A stretch of DNA of 64,000 nucleotides, from assembly GCA_949361645.1 (NCBI GenBank), contig OX442415.1:4380148-4444147 (forward strand). Direction: 5' to 3'. The DNA comes from Spongilla lacustris (taxonomy: Eukaryota > Porifera > Demospongiae > Spongillida > Spongillidae). A model generated the notes under the pieces. The model saw nothing but the letters and a program-made list of their open reading frames with translations, was not told the origin of the DNA and did not search any database. Numbering within the stretch: the first letter of the stretch is position 1; every line of letters begins with the position of its first letter. This document shows, in pieces, positions 25,546-36,430 of this stretch. The translations under genes were made by a program, and so were the position numbers.

Positions 25546-26350
25546 ACAATGATGCCGCGGCCAACACGGACCGTCCGTGACCGTATTCATTTGACGGTTT
25601 TTGACGGCCGACCGTGACCGTGACCGGGAAGCTTACCGATCACGTGATTAAACCCTGAAAAATAATTGGCCGTCAAATTTATTTGCTGGCCGTCCGTGGC
25701 CGTCAGAACTTTTGACGGTCCATTAAACCTATCACGTCACCACTAGCGTCACGTGCAGTGGATTTTTTTCCCTGCGTGGCAAATGTCGTCTTTCCAAGAA
25801 CCTTTGAGGATAAGCCACCTGATAGCGCGGTGAAGTCTGCAGCAAACTCACCCGACTGTCACCAACACGTGGCTATGGAACCATTTAAATTTTTATTATT
25901 TACGTTGTCCCCCTCGCCATGACATAGTCTCGTCCCCAGCCTGATATGTATTCGTAATATGCGATGTAATCCATCCGCTGCTGCCGAATGGGGGTCTGGG
26001 GACGCGACTGGCCATGATTATGCGTTATCGCGTGGATTCCACGTGCGAGCTAGTTTTCTCCCAGTTGAGACTCATTGTGAAGATGGAGGATGGATCCAGC
26101 CAGGATTGAATCTGTTCTCTTTCTCAGCTGCAATAAAGCCTTTAGTTAATTGAATCTGTTCTTTCACACTTGTTTTGCTATGCCCATGCATACCGTTCAT
26201 GAACCATTTCTATTGATACCTGCATGCCAAACTTCTATAGCATAAATAATGACCGTCGTATTAAAATTTTGACGGTTGACGGCCAGCCGTGTACGTGACC
26301 GTATTGAAATCATACGGTCCATCTTTGACCGTGAACGTGACCGTCTATAT
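25546..26350. mobile_element. Candidate transposon remnant with GACGGTC/GACCGT subterminal arrays
   Basis: Motifs GACCGT, GACGG, GGCCGTC and ACGGTC occur in dense clusters in both orientations at 25560-25735 and again at 26250-26346, with a 500-base interior between. Clustered short subterminal motifs at both ends are typical of non-autonomous hAT- or P-like elements. I could not define exact termini or a target duplication. The interior (25740-26245) has only one short open frame, with no domain. Confidence 0.45.
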
Positions 26351-26382
26351 ATATATATGTTACGGCCCGGTTTGAATCCGTG

Positions 26383-26450
26383 ACCCGATTTAAATCGGGT
26401 TGACCCGATTTAAAGCGGGTCGGGAGTTAAAATCCGGTCGACCGGATTTT
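26383..26450. promoter_or_regulatory. Two perfect palindromes upstream of the integrase gene
   Basis: ACCCGATTTAAATCGGGT (26383-26400) is an 18-bp perfect palindrome. It is followed by a near repeat, ACCCGATTTAAAGCGGGT (26402-26419), and then a perfect 22-bp palindrome centred on GTCGAC (26429-26450). All lie within 90 bases of the start codon proposed at 26470. They could be binding sites for a dimeric regulator or for the encoded integrase, or they may belong to an element end. Confidence 0.5.
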
Positions 26451-26469
26451 CATCATATGTAACGTGAAA

Positions 26470-26851
26470 ATGGCTGAGATCGTTGGTGTCAGTGAGTCTG
26501 AATTTGACGCATTCCTAACAGAGAAATTCCCTCCCAATGGAAAGAGAGGAACTAGCGGCGTGTACTATTCAGCCTTTGGTGAGAGTGTAAAACAATCTCT
26601 TCAAAATGCTGTTTTGTGCAACACAAAGATGCGACAGAAATAAAATACAGCTAATGAATTTGACGTGCCTTGATGAAGACGGCGTCCTCGTTGTTCCCAC
26701 CAAGGAGCAGGTACTGTATATAGTATCGTATGCGTGCAGGGTGTTAGAGTTTATGTTCATGTACAAATATGTCTGGGCATGGAATGCTTAGCGCGTGCCA
26801 GTTGTGTCGAAATAAGCAATCCGAATTATGTGAGCCATGGTTCTGCTATCA

Positions 26852-26934
<83 letters not shown>

Positions 26935-28966
26935 ATGTGCATGGTGTTTTGCACTGCATGATCTCACAATGTAGATCGTATCAGCATACAAGTCCTCACC
27001 GTAGCTCTGATGATATCTATGCTTTGTCACATACAACTTGTGTCAGCTGTTATGCTCAGACCTGTAAAGGTGACCTCTCTACTGTATATGGCTATATGGC
27101 AGCACATATCATAAGCATGCATGCAATATCTAGCTGGAATATAAAGTGGAATACTTAAAATGAACAGCATACACATGTACAAATTTTCTCAACGTTTCTG
27201 GCATAAATACTTGCACTTCTTTGTAGGATACAGAAGACAACTCCCTTTTGAGCCAGTACAGAAAAATCGTGTATGTGGAGCATTTCTACTCAACAATCAA
27301 TGAGGTCCATACCAATGAACTGTTGCATGCAGGATACAAGAAAACGTTTGAAAAGGTTAGTTGCATGCGAATAACTTCTTTGTTGACATATTTAAAGCAT
27401 ACAACATACATGTACATTGTTGTAAGACATTACAAACCACATTGCATGTTTTGTTACATTCAGCTCCAGAGTCTGTACCGAGGCATTCCAAGGAGTGTGG
27501 TGGAGAAATTTGTCAGCATGTGCCCCACTTGCCAGCTTCGCAGCCATCAAACATTTACAGCACCACTAAATATAATTGCAAATGGGTTCCTTACTAGACT
27601 CCAAGTGAGTGGAAAAGGATTGTTTTAAACCTACTAAAACATGTGCACAATGCAGTATAGGCACATCAACATTAAAAGCATTCTGCAGAGTATGTATGTA
27701 TGTCTTGCATTCTTAAATGTGCATGGTGTATTGTATACACCTGTTTACACCTGTGTGAAATCTGGGATCATAATAAATGTGCCCATTTATTTCCCAGATT
27801 GATCTTATAGACATGAGGCACTTGCCACATGGAGAAATGAAGTGGATCCTTCATTGTGTAGATCATTGGTCTAATTTCAATTTTGCCTATGCCATTGAAA
27901 GCAAAACAGCTACAAATGTTGCAAATGTTTTAAACATGCAGATTTTTCCCTATTTTGGTGTACCTCGCATACTTCACTCGGACAATGGTCGAGAATTTGT
28001 AAATCATGTGATTGAAGGTTTACAGGCAATGTGGCACACAGAAATCCAACTAGTGAGTGGTCGACCACGTCATCCACAGAGCCAGGGGTTAGTGGAACGT
28101 GCTCACCAAACACTTCAAAAGAAATTAGGAGGAGAGATAATGAAGAGCAAGCTGAAAACACCACCATGGAGTGAATGGCTTCCAAAAATAGCCTGTAAGC
28201 TCTTTTAAATGCTGTTCGATTATATTTGCCTGAGTGGCACTAAACACTTGTTTCTTTTATCTCTCATATAGATGCAATGAACACACAGACTCATGAAGCA
28301 GTGGGAACAAGCCCATATGAGTTAGTATTTGGTCAGAAACCTAGGTCAGTGTTGTTTCCAACTGGAAAATCGCCTGGTATCATCTTAGAGGAGTCACTGA
28401 CTGATGATGGGATCTGCACAAGTACTTCAGACCCAGTAAATGAACCACTACAGCAGGGCTTAGGGGAGATGAAGGAAGCACTGCAGTCAAAGCCAGTTGT
28501 GGAAAGAAATGACTTAACTGATGTTACAGTTGGAAAATTCCCAACTCATAGGGAAGTCAATGCTGAGAAATTCAATGGCAAAGTAACAGAAAATGAAGAA
28601 GTGGACATGATCATAGCTAGCGGTGAAATAGAGAAGAGGGAAGCACAGTTGGCAACAATGGAAAAGCATAAGAAGGTATATTCTTTGTACTATAATGGCT
28701 GTGATGCAAATGTACTTATACAATGCCATTATCTTACATGTCTATTTGTTCATGCAGGTACGTGTAAAAGGTGACAGAAGGTATCTAAAATCTGCCCAAA
28801 AGATGATTCACCGATACAATAAAAAGAAAAGTGTTGTGTCTTTTGCTGCGGGTGACTATGTTTCAGTTCGGATTCCATGCATTGATCGTGCCTCTTCTGA
28901 CCTTTCCCGCCTTCCTGGTGTTGTTGCTGATGTAGTAGGAATTAATCGGAATTTATATCGTATAAG
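26470..28966 (+). CDS. KRBA2/Ginger-like DDE integrase gene, 5' part (about 7 exons)
   Basis: ATG at 26470 opens MAEIVGVSES. A short intron near 26590-26651 is inferred, then the frame runs to a GTACTG donor after PTKEQ. Clear exons follow, all in compatible phase: 27227-27355, 27464-27604, 27798-28194, 28272-28675, 28758-28966. Exons 27227-27604 carry an H2C2 zinc motif (VHTNELLHAG to MCPTC). Exon 27798-28194 is the retroviral-type integrase core: Asp in IDLIDM, Asp in HSDNGREF and Glu in GLVERAHQ. Exon 28272 onward carries TSPYELVFGQ. Exon 28758 is a basic, SH3-like C-terminal segment (GDYVSVRIP). This order matches KRBA2-like/Ginger cut-and-paste integrases, common in sponges and cnidarians. 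The role is DNA transposition or a domesticated derivative. No LTRs or reverse transcriptase accompany it. The first junction is uncertain. Confidence 0.75.
26854..26932 (+). repeat. (TG)n microsatellite in an intron
   Basis: About 78 bases of pure TG repeat, inside the intron between the 5' exons and the zinc-motif exon of the integrase gene. Confidence 0.95.
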
Positions 28967-29022
28967 GTTAGATGGCATGTCTACTTGACTAAATGTTAAA
29001 GACAAATATATGCCATCTCCAG

Positions 29023-30497
29023 GTGTGAACATGGTGTGCTCCGTACCTGCTATCCGGCAAAATGAGCTCCAGGGATACAAAGGATCAATATCTTTTTCAG
29101 CAGAGGGATGGCAACAGGCTCCTCTACTTTCCTTGAGAGAGGCTTCAAGACTTCAAGCTCCATGGAACAAGTTTATATCTAATGCATGCAAATGTACAAC
29201 AGGATGCCAGACTCAGAAGTGTAGATGCTTTAAGCAAGGCATTCATTGCAGTACCTATTGCCATAAAGAAATCATATGTTTAAATGATGCCAGGTACTGT
29301 AATATTGAAGTGCATATTTACTGATGTATTATAATGGATATTATTTAGCTCTGGGCGTAAGGTTCAAAGTGTATGCATCCAAATGCCAGATGTTATGATC
29401 CAACCACGTACCCAAGACAGCACTGGTAGGTATTATAATTAAAGCATGATAAAGATGTGATATTATGTGTTACATGTATAAATTCTAGACTGAATAGTGC
29501 ATTTTAAAATTTACCATGTGCACAAAGGTGATCAAGAGTTGAGGATCCAATTGTTCTCTATGGCTCTTTTTAATTTGTGGAAATCCGGAAGCAGAACATA
29601 CTGGGACCCGGCGGACAGGAATGAAGACATAGATCCTGATGTAAGTTACAAATATGAATACTAAATTTCATTGCATCATTTTTAAAAATATCATTTATCC
29701 TATTCCTATACTTCAGCTTACTGATTCCCTTACCAGCCCTGATGACTATGGTCTCTACATTAATACACAAGTTGCTCTCTGGCTTGATTCACGTTCTTAC
29801 AATAAGCACAAATCTTTAAGAGAAGTGTCGGGATTTGTAATTGTCACACCTAAAATTCATGATGAGTTTGATAGCTTTCAAGCATCCCTATCAAATCCTG
29901 AATGGAGCAACCTAAAGATTTGCCAATTGCTGAAATACTGGAATAGTCATGCCAGGAAAATTTGTTTACCTAAAATTAATATGTATCACAATCAGTATCT
30001 GCAATTAAAACCTGCAGATATAGATGACTTGTGTGAGTGGATTTTGAAGCTCAGAGAATCATTTGGCAACGAGAGTAGTAGGATCAATGACAAAGAAGAT
30101 GACAAAGAGCTGCATACTGTAACTGCAAATGATGCTACTGATTCCAGCAACGATCAGATAAAAAAATCCAAGAAAGGTGGAACCTTTTGGACTGTAGCTG
30201 GTGGTGTCACACTGATGGATTTTGACAGGTAAATTAAGTTCTCATATGCATGGCATGCAATTGTGGTAGGAGACATTTTAAATTCCATGTTTAACATTAC
30301 AATGCAGGAACATTCTTGAAAGTCCATCTTGTTGGATCAGTGACACAATTGTCAATGCCACACAGTGTTTATTGAAGCTACGGTATGGCACACCAGGCTT
30401 GCAAAATTCTTTACTCGGATCCACCGGTGCTTTTGAAGTGATTGGAGGCAGGATTGGGTATAGTGTAGAGGGGAGTGGGAGAGGGGAAATGTGTTAA
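29023..30497 (+). pseudogene. 3' part of the integrase gene: Cys-rich segment and Ulp1-like fragment, frameshifted
   Basis: Exons 29023-29293, 29349-29425, 29528-29640, 29717-30228 and 30308-30497 continue the same transcript in matching phases. The first begins CEHGVLRTCYPA. It then hits a stop unless one base in the A run at 29059-29062 is ignored, after which the frame reads SLREASRLQAPWNKF and a Cys-rich block (CKCTTGCQTQKCRC, STYCHK). The 29717 exon (171 codons) is acidic and unknown. The last exon has WISDTIVNATQCLLK and GLQNSLLG, resembling the start of the Ulp1-like cysteine protease found at the C-terminus of many such genes. It runs into a GA-rich minisatellite and stops at TAA 30495-30497, before any catalytic His or Cys. 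The frameshift and the missing protease core suggest decay, though the frameshift could be an assembly error. Confidence 0.55.
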
Positions 30498-30726
30498 GGG
30501 GAGTGTGCAGAGGGGGAGTGTGCAAATAGTGTGCATGTACATATAACAGAAGAAGTGAATAAATTACTTTTGTGTACGGGGTGGGCATGTAAGGGTTGTA
30601 TAGAAGGTAGTCTGTATAGGAGAGTGAGAGAGGTGTGTAGGAAAGTGTAGAGAAGATTTTACATGTGCAAGAGTGAAGTGTACAAGTGAAGGGTGTATTT
30701 GTGTCTGTATCGGGAGTGTGTAAGTT

Positions 30727-30840
30727 GTGTAGAGGGGAGTGTGTATATTGTGTAGAGGGGAGTGTGTATATTGTGTAGAGGGGAGTGTGTATATTGTGTA
30801 GAGGGGAGTGCATATGTTGTGTAGAGATGTGTATGTTGAG
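30727..30840 (+). repeat. 23-bp minisatellite (GTGTAGAGGGGAGTG units)
   Basis: Four to five tandem copies of a 23-bp unit, preceded by diverged GA-rich copies from about 30470. It directly follows the truncated last exon of the integrase gene, which suggests that repeat growth replaced the original 3' end. Confidence 0.8.
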
Positions 30841-30879
30841 GGATGTAGAGAGGAGTGTGCAAAGATTGTACGTGGAAAT

Positions 30880-30960
30880 TTACAATCGATATAATGGACT
30901 CTATGGTCCCCAGTCCATTGTAATATATCGATCATTGACATTGTGCCGTTCAATATTGAA
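30880..30960. repeat. Small inverted repeat with ATCGATATA arms
   Basis: ATCGATATAATGGACT on the left and AGTCCATTGTAATATATCGAT on the right form a hairpin. It is followed by GTGCCGTTCAATA, a phrase shared with the palindromic MITE at 50211-50314, so the two may be related. Confidence 0.45.
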
Positions 30961-31099
30961 GTAGGGTTAGCTTGTGAGACCTACAGAACTGATTGGAGAA
31001 TCTCGAAGTAGGTAATTCGTGTCATGTATAGCAATCTATCTGTTTTTAGCATGTTTCTGCTCAATTGTGTGACACAAATATGCACAGCTTTGGGGCAAT

Positions 31100-32010
31100 G
31101 CACAGCTCACACTTGTATGAAAGTAAATGTGGTTACAGTTTTCCTCTTCTACATAGTCCTATTTACTACTACAATGGAAGGCTGGTACCACACATTCATT
31201 ACATGTATTCAGTTCATACAAAGCAGTAAGTCTGGCCAATGCCGTAGGATTGAAGCATTGTGAATTGAGTCAAGACTTTAAAAGTTCCAAAGCTGTTGGG
31301 CCAATTTACAATTCAAGGAAGCACCCTTCAACACAAACACGGTGTCTCTATTACTTTAACCTGTTGGTTTGAGGTGATAAACACCAACGACTATGACCAT
31401 CCACTTCGCTCCGCCATTTTTTATTTCAGTTGTATGGACATAGGTTCGGTTCCGTACGATCGGAACGCAACCCTATTACGGTACTCTGAACTCATTACAA
31501 TGTAGCCAGACATCGGCGGTTAAGGCTTCACTGTATTGTAATGAGATTTTTTACATTGGGCCAATTTACAATTCAAGCCAGCTCACACTACAGATGTATG
31601 AAAGCAAATGCGGTTCCCCTTCTACATAGTCGTATTTACTACAACTGTCATTATTTGATTCATACAAAGTAGTGCATCTGGATTATCTTAGTGGCTAATA
31701 CCCCTTGAAGTGTCTTGAATGTATTTTGCAATTGGCTGGATAAAAGATTGAAAAAGCTGCATGCAAAGCTGCTGGGGCCTGTATGCACACGTGCGTACGT
31801 ACATGTATAGCATATATGGCATCTCACATGAAGGTTGTAAAACATGAAAGCAGATGCGGTTATTGTCGTCCTCTTCTACATGTACATAGCCCTATTTACT
31901 ACTACAAAGGAAGGCTGGTACCACATTTTCATTATTTGGTTGTAAAACTGGCCAACCAGTGCCTTAGGATTGGAATGTTGTAAATTTTTTGCAATTGAGT
32001 ACATGCATGT
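31100..32010 (-). repeat. Three diverged units of the 11.4-kb repeat family, inverted
   Basis: Units at about 31120-31260, 31590-31690 and 31830-31990 share CATAG.C.TATTTACTAC, GGAAGGCTGGTACCACA and TTCAT. The last also carries AAGCTGCATGCAAAGCTGCTGGGGC. The order and sequence match 11390-11770 in the opposite orientation. It is non-coding. The neighbouring 32011-32235 has no gene. Confidence 0.6.
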
Positions 32011-32235
32011 ACATGAAAAATTGCAAGAAGTCTTTCAAAGCTGCTGCGATGTAGCGTTTCTCCATACCCCAAGGCTGGCCAAGAGGGGGCTGTGCTGGTC
32101 CCTCTGCCCCCCCTACATGCAGTATAAAAAGTATTCCTCTACACCCGGGCTGTAGATAGACCCTAAGAAAGAGTCCTTAGTGATGAAATAAAGAGACATT
32201 ATAGGGTCAACTATTGGTAAGGATTTGAGCTAAGG

Positions 32236-32510
32236 GGAGGGAGGGAGGGAGGGAGGGAGGGAGGGAGGGAGGGAGGGAGGGAGGGAGGGAGGGAGGGAGG
32301 GAGGGAGGGAGGGAGGGAGGGAGGGAGGGAGGGAGGGAGGGAGGGAGGGAGGGAGGGAGGGAGGGAGGGAGGGAGGGAGGGAGGGAGGGAGGGAGGGAGG
32401 GAGGGAGGGAGGGAGGGAGGGAGGGAGGGAGGGAGGGAGGGAGGGAGGGAGGGAGGGAGGGAGGGAGGGAGGGAGGGAGGGAGGGAGGGAGGGAGGGAGG
32501 GAGGGAGGAA
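32236..32510 (+). repeat. (GGGA)n tetranucleotide microsatellite, about 275 bp
   Basis: About 69 nearly perfect units. The long Ser-Leu-Pro open frame on the other strand is an artefact. It is followed by a segment homologous to the flank of the second (GGGA)n tract at 57327-57624. Confidence 0.95.
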
Positions 32511-32990
32511 GGGGCATGTATTAGGAGCATGGTGTGCAGATGCGTGTAGACAACAGTTTAACTTCTATTACCACAGGAAAGACTCCACACCTTCTGCTAA
32601 GGACCCGTGCAATCTTGTTGTACAAAAATTATTATTTGGTGTAGATTTACGTAGAAGATGTACATGTGTATCTGAAATGCCAAGACATTCACCAATTCGA
32701 TCACCACCATAACCATAGCAATAACACAATTCAGACAGCTTGTCCTATAGAAGGAAATGCACCAACCTTACAGCCAAACCAGCCAAATGTTGAATGCATT
32801 CCGTCTTCATCATAATATCATCATCAAGTACATCTAAGTACATGTCAAGAACCTTCTGACGAAATTGCCATAACGCTTGGACCTATTGTATTGATGGTTA
32901 GTTTGTAATAACTCAGCGTGCTGCAAAAAAATAATATATATATATATAATATAATATATACATGTAAACTTTCCTGATGGGTGTACTGCA
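32511..32990 (+). repeat. Dispersed repeat attached to (GGGA)n, copy 1
   Basis: Collinear with 57625-57990. Shared phrases in order are GGAGCATGGTGTGCAGATG, GTAGACAACAGTTTAACTTC, ATGCCAAGACATT.ACCAA, ATAGCAATAACACAAT, AAATGCACCAACCTTACAG and TTGGACCTATTGT.TTGATG. Copy 1 has extra bases near 32620-32690. It has the appearance of a mobile or duplicated unit that carries the microsatellite. No coding frame is shared by the two copies. Confidence 0.65.
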
Positions 32991-32999
32991 TAGTGCAAG

Positions 33000-34370
33000 A
33001 ACTTGCAATAATTGATCACAGAAATGACTTTGGTGTGGAAGCAGGATGGACTAACTCAGCATGCTACAGTCATGAGCTCAACTGTTGGCAATGAAGTAGC
33101 AGAATGTGAAAGGTGAGTTGACAAGAGGATTACATAGATAAGCTTGTTTAGCTTGTCAAGCACCTTTGAACAAGTGGACACGGCATTTGTGCTCTAATTG
33201 ATTTTGATACCAAGTCACTCACCAAAGTATAATGCATTAATAAATCAACTACTGTCATTAATCTGTTATCATGACTGCATAATGCACCACTCCATATTCA
33301 GGACATGGTTCCATATCCTTGATATCAGAAGAAGTCCTTTTATTGTCCACTTCATATATATTGTAATTCTCTTCCATATGAATGTTCTCCAGATGATTGT
33401 GATCTGCTCAATATGAAAGTTATAACACAAACAGCACATCACTAACTATAACTGTACCATTGTGTTTACATTTGATGCAGATAACCACACAGACCACACC
33501 GACAATAGCTGATATTAATATCACCGACACTGCAGAGATTGCCCCATACACTGTAGTACCTCATATACAGGACAATGCATTGTACGTATATGTATATATG
33601 TGTTTAAACCCAAGTTACATGACCTATACATACCTAGACTGGGGCCAAGACTAAATGAAAAGCTAGAAAGCCGGCATACAGAGTTAATTCAGAGTATTTC
33701 ACAATCAAATTTTCACTATATTTTATATTTTACGTACTATTAGTATTGGGCGATTTATATGAATCCTCAAACCTTCAGTACAGTGAAGACAATATCTTTC
33801 TGCATACCAGATGCCACTCAATACTGCTTTCTTGAATTCTTCAATCTGATGCAGTGAATAACCAGTGGTCACATTAGTGTTAGCAAAAGGATGTAATGCA
33901 ATTATTTATTTGTCTGCGCTTGCACAGTACTATTACGTGTGAATATAGGTGGAGCCTTTTGTAATACAATTATTAAACACCTTATTGTAGTATTTCCCTC
34001 CTCCCTATCACTCCATACCCCCCCCCCCTTCCACTCTTATGCATTGGAGTATCTGTAGACATGTGGAAAGAGTAATGACAAGTGCACAGGTTGATTGATT
34101 GGTGGAGTTTGCTGCAATCAAAACTCCAATAAACTTTCTATCAAGGTCATTAGTACATCTTGATGCATGACAGCAAAAACATCATTGAGCTCATGTGATT
34201 TCATATATATTACACAAAAACAATTAAGATTCAGCTGGCCTATGTATATCCATTATTTTATTTTAGATAGGAAAATCATTTTATATCTCAGAACGGCAGC
34301 AAGCCCACTAGCTATATCGAAGGTTAAAATCTTGTTGACCACACCCACATTTGCACCCTGGTCACTGGCC
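33000..34370. other. Intergenic, no gene supported
   Basis: AT-rich sequence with several short open frames and no recognised domain. It may contain introns of the minus-strand gene whose FN3 exon is at 34379-34622, but no further exon was recognised. Confidence 0.4.
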
Positions 34371-34378
34371 TCACTTAC

Positions 34379-34622
34379 TTATTGGAGGGAGCCGACAAGT
34401 TGAATGCATTGTAAGCCTGCAATGTAAAAGTGTACAAAACACCGCAGTTGAGGTCTGGAACCAAGGTGGTGTTGGTTGCCATGGTAACATTCTGAATGAA
34501 GCTAGAGTTGGCACTTTGGCTGACCAGGACCAAGTACCCAGAAGCCATTGGTACCATGTTCCAGGAGACCACAATGCCATTGGACATGGGGAAAGCCACC
34601 ACACCTGTGACAGGTACCAGGC
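34379..34622 (-). CDS. Single fibronectin type III domain exon (partial gene)
   Basis: Minus-strand exon between acceptor TTCTACACTAACAG and donor GTAAGTG. It encodes about 81 residues with the FN3 pattern: GIVVSWN with the core Trp, SGYLVLV, two predicted N-glycosylation sites (NSS, NVT), and L.CGVLYTFTLQAYNAF with the core Tyr, ending LSAPSN. FN3 domains are extracellular adhesion or receptor modules in animals. No other exon of the same gene was found within several kilobases, so this may be an orphan exon or part of a gene with long introns. The start is phase 1 and the end is phase 2, which is not the symmetric phase expected for a freely shuffled FN3 exon. Confidence 0.6.
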
Positions 34623-34889
34623 CTGTTAGTGTAGAAGAGAGTGAGTTAGAGGGAAGAGGAGAGGTGAGGGAGAAGGGGAGAGGGATGGGAGAGATGTAAG
34701 TGAGAGGAAAGGAGGAGAAGGAAGGTACATGTACATTAACACTATTTAGAGCAGTTTAAAGCAGTGATAGACATAATACCCTTACTAGGAAAACTGCTTC
34801 AGTCAACAAAACCAGTGGCATATTAGGATTAGCCCAACACATCATTAAACACTTAGGTCATATATGGACCTGTAATTTATTACACCACC

Positions 34890-35340
34890 ATGAGGGATGT
34901 GGTTAATTGCCTGCATTTGAGCATAGCAGCAGAGGCTGAATCTCAAAAGAGGAAGAAGTATTCCTCTCTTGGAGCTAAGTACTTCTTTGTTCCCATAGCA
35001 TGTGAGTCTCTTGGTGTGTTTGGTGCTGAAACATTGTCCTTTCTTAAGGACCTTGGCCATTGTCTGCACAAAACCACTGGAGACTCACAATCCTACCAGT
35101 TCTTACTCCAGCGCCTTTCTGTGGCAATCCAGAGAGGAATTTCCACCTCCCTCTTGGGAACATTAAGTCCCTTTGATGGTTTAGATGACTTTTAGTTCTT
35201 TGTGTGAGTGATTGAGTGTTTTAGTGTGCCAGTACATTGTATATGTCAGGTTGTGTTGTTGTTAGCCATATATGTTAGTTTATAATGTATGTTAGTTTAT
35301 ATTATAATTGTATGGGACAAAAAAATTAAAAAAAATAAAG
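34890..35340 (+). mobile_element. 3' end of a LINE-type retrotransposon with A-rich tail
   Basis: An open frame at 34890-35195 encodes about 100 residues resembling the extreme C-terminus of LINE-type polyproteins in invertebrates (SLGVFGAETLSFLKDLG, then TGDSQSYQFLLQRLSVAIQRG). It is followed by about 120 bases of 3' UTR and an A-rich tail near 35318-35340. No reverse transcriptase core lies upstream, so this is a 5'-truncated insertion. The identification rests on memory of this conserved tail. Confidence 0.55.
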
Positions 35341-36430
35341 TTTAAGAATTATCTTCTGGAAAAATATGAAATTAGAACTGATGATGGAATCTGCACTAAT
35401 GCAAGATAAGTTATTTCGTCAGGCCTAACAATGAATGGTATGGTAAATGTATCCTATGTTTGCATTATCCATCCTGAGAACATGTCAGAAATGCATCACT
35501 TCAAAACCAAGGATAGTTGGGTCAGGTGGCACGTCATTCTGCATGTTGGAGTCATGTGCATGAGCAAAACATGGCATACGAATTCTAATTCACTACTTAC
35601 CTTGCAGAGGTTCCACCTATATTTCGCTTTGAAGTGGCTTGTGTGTATATGTGTAATCATTCTTTCAATCAGCTGCAGGGCCTCACCATCACATATCCCT
35701 CACAACTTTTCATCCCCTAATGAAGCGCTCTTACCGCCCATACAAGACAGATGTATTACTTACCTCTCCCACTGGACAATGACACATCATATCTCATCCA
35801 CAAGGACCGCAGTATGTCAGAGTACCCCTGGACTTGCATTGATTTTTATATATAAATCACACTCCAAAGCCACAGTAGTCATGACAGCAAGACTGTTGTC
35901 ATGACACAATGCTTTGGGGTCACTCAATGACTAGTTTGGAGTGTGTTTCTATTGCAGTGACACTGTTGGTATCCACCCCTTAGTACAACCCCAACCATTT
36001 CTATACACAAACCACAATATTTTACCCTGCTAATCAGTATGCCACATGAGTAGTGATGTTGGCCCTGCCCCACACCCCACTACTAGCAAAACACACTTTA
36101 TAGCCACAGTAGTCATGAGAGCAAGACTGTTGCCATGACACGGCAGTGCTTTGGGGTCACTCAATGACTGGTTTGGAGTGTGTTTCCACTGCAGTGATAC
36201 TGTTGGTATCCTCCGATTTGTACTCCTGCATTCCATTATGTAAGAAAAGTTGATGGCAATCTCTGTGGTAACAACTTGGATCACATCCCAGTAGCCTACC
36301 AATTAGCATTAAGTATATAATGTATATTAATTAATTAATTAATTATACTATTGTTTGAAGTGCCTTGTTGATGAACAGTGCAAGGTGCCAAAACATGTTA
36401 TTTGAGCGGCCACACGTACATTTACTGCAG
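35341..36430 (+). repeat. Dispersed repeat R, copy 1
   Basis: Collinear with 43650-44450. It begins AAGAATTATCTTCTGGAA, continues with AACATGTCAGAAATGCATCA and CACAACTTTTCATC, and ends CAGTGCAAGGTGCCAAAACA. Its right end (36230-36430) is the inverted complement of 38610-38760 downstream of the first Cys-rich gene, so R probably has terminal inverted repeats. Copy 1 also has an internal duplication of CACTCAATGACT.GTTTGGAGTG (35926 and 36165). Confidence 0.6.

Noticed and set aside
32207..32530. Ser-Leu-Pro repeat proteins on the minus strand, and similar frames at 57260-57714
   Set aside because: Products of (GGGA)n microsatellites, open in every frame.
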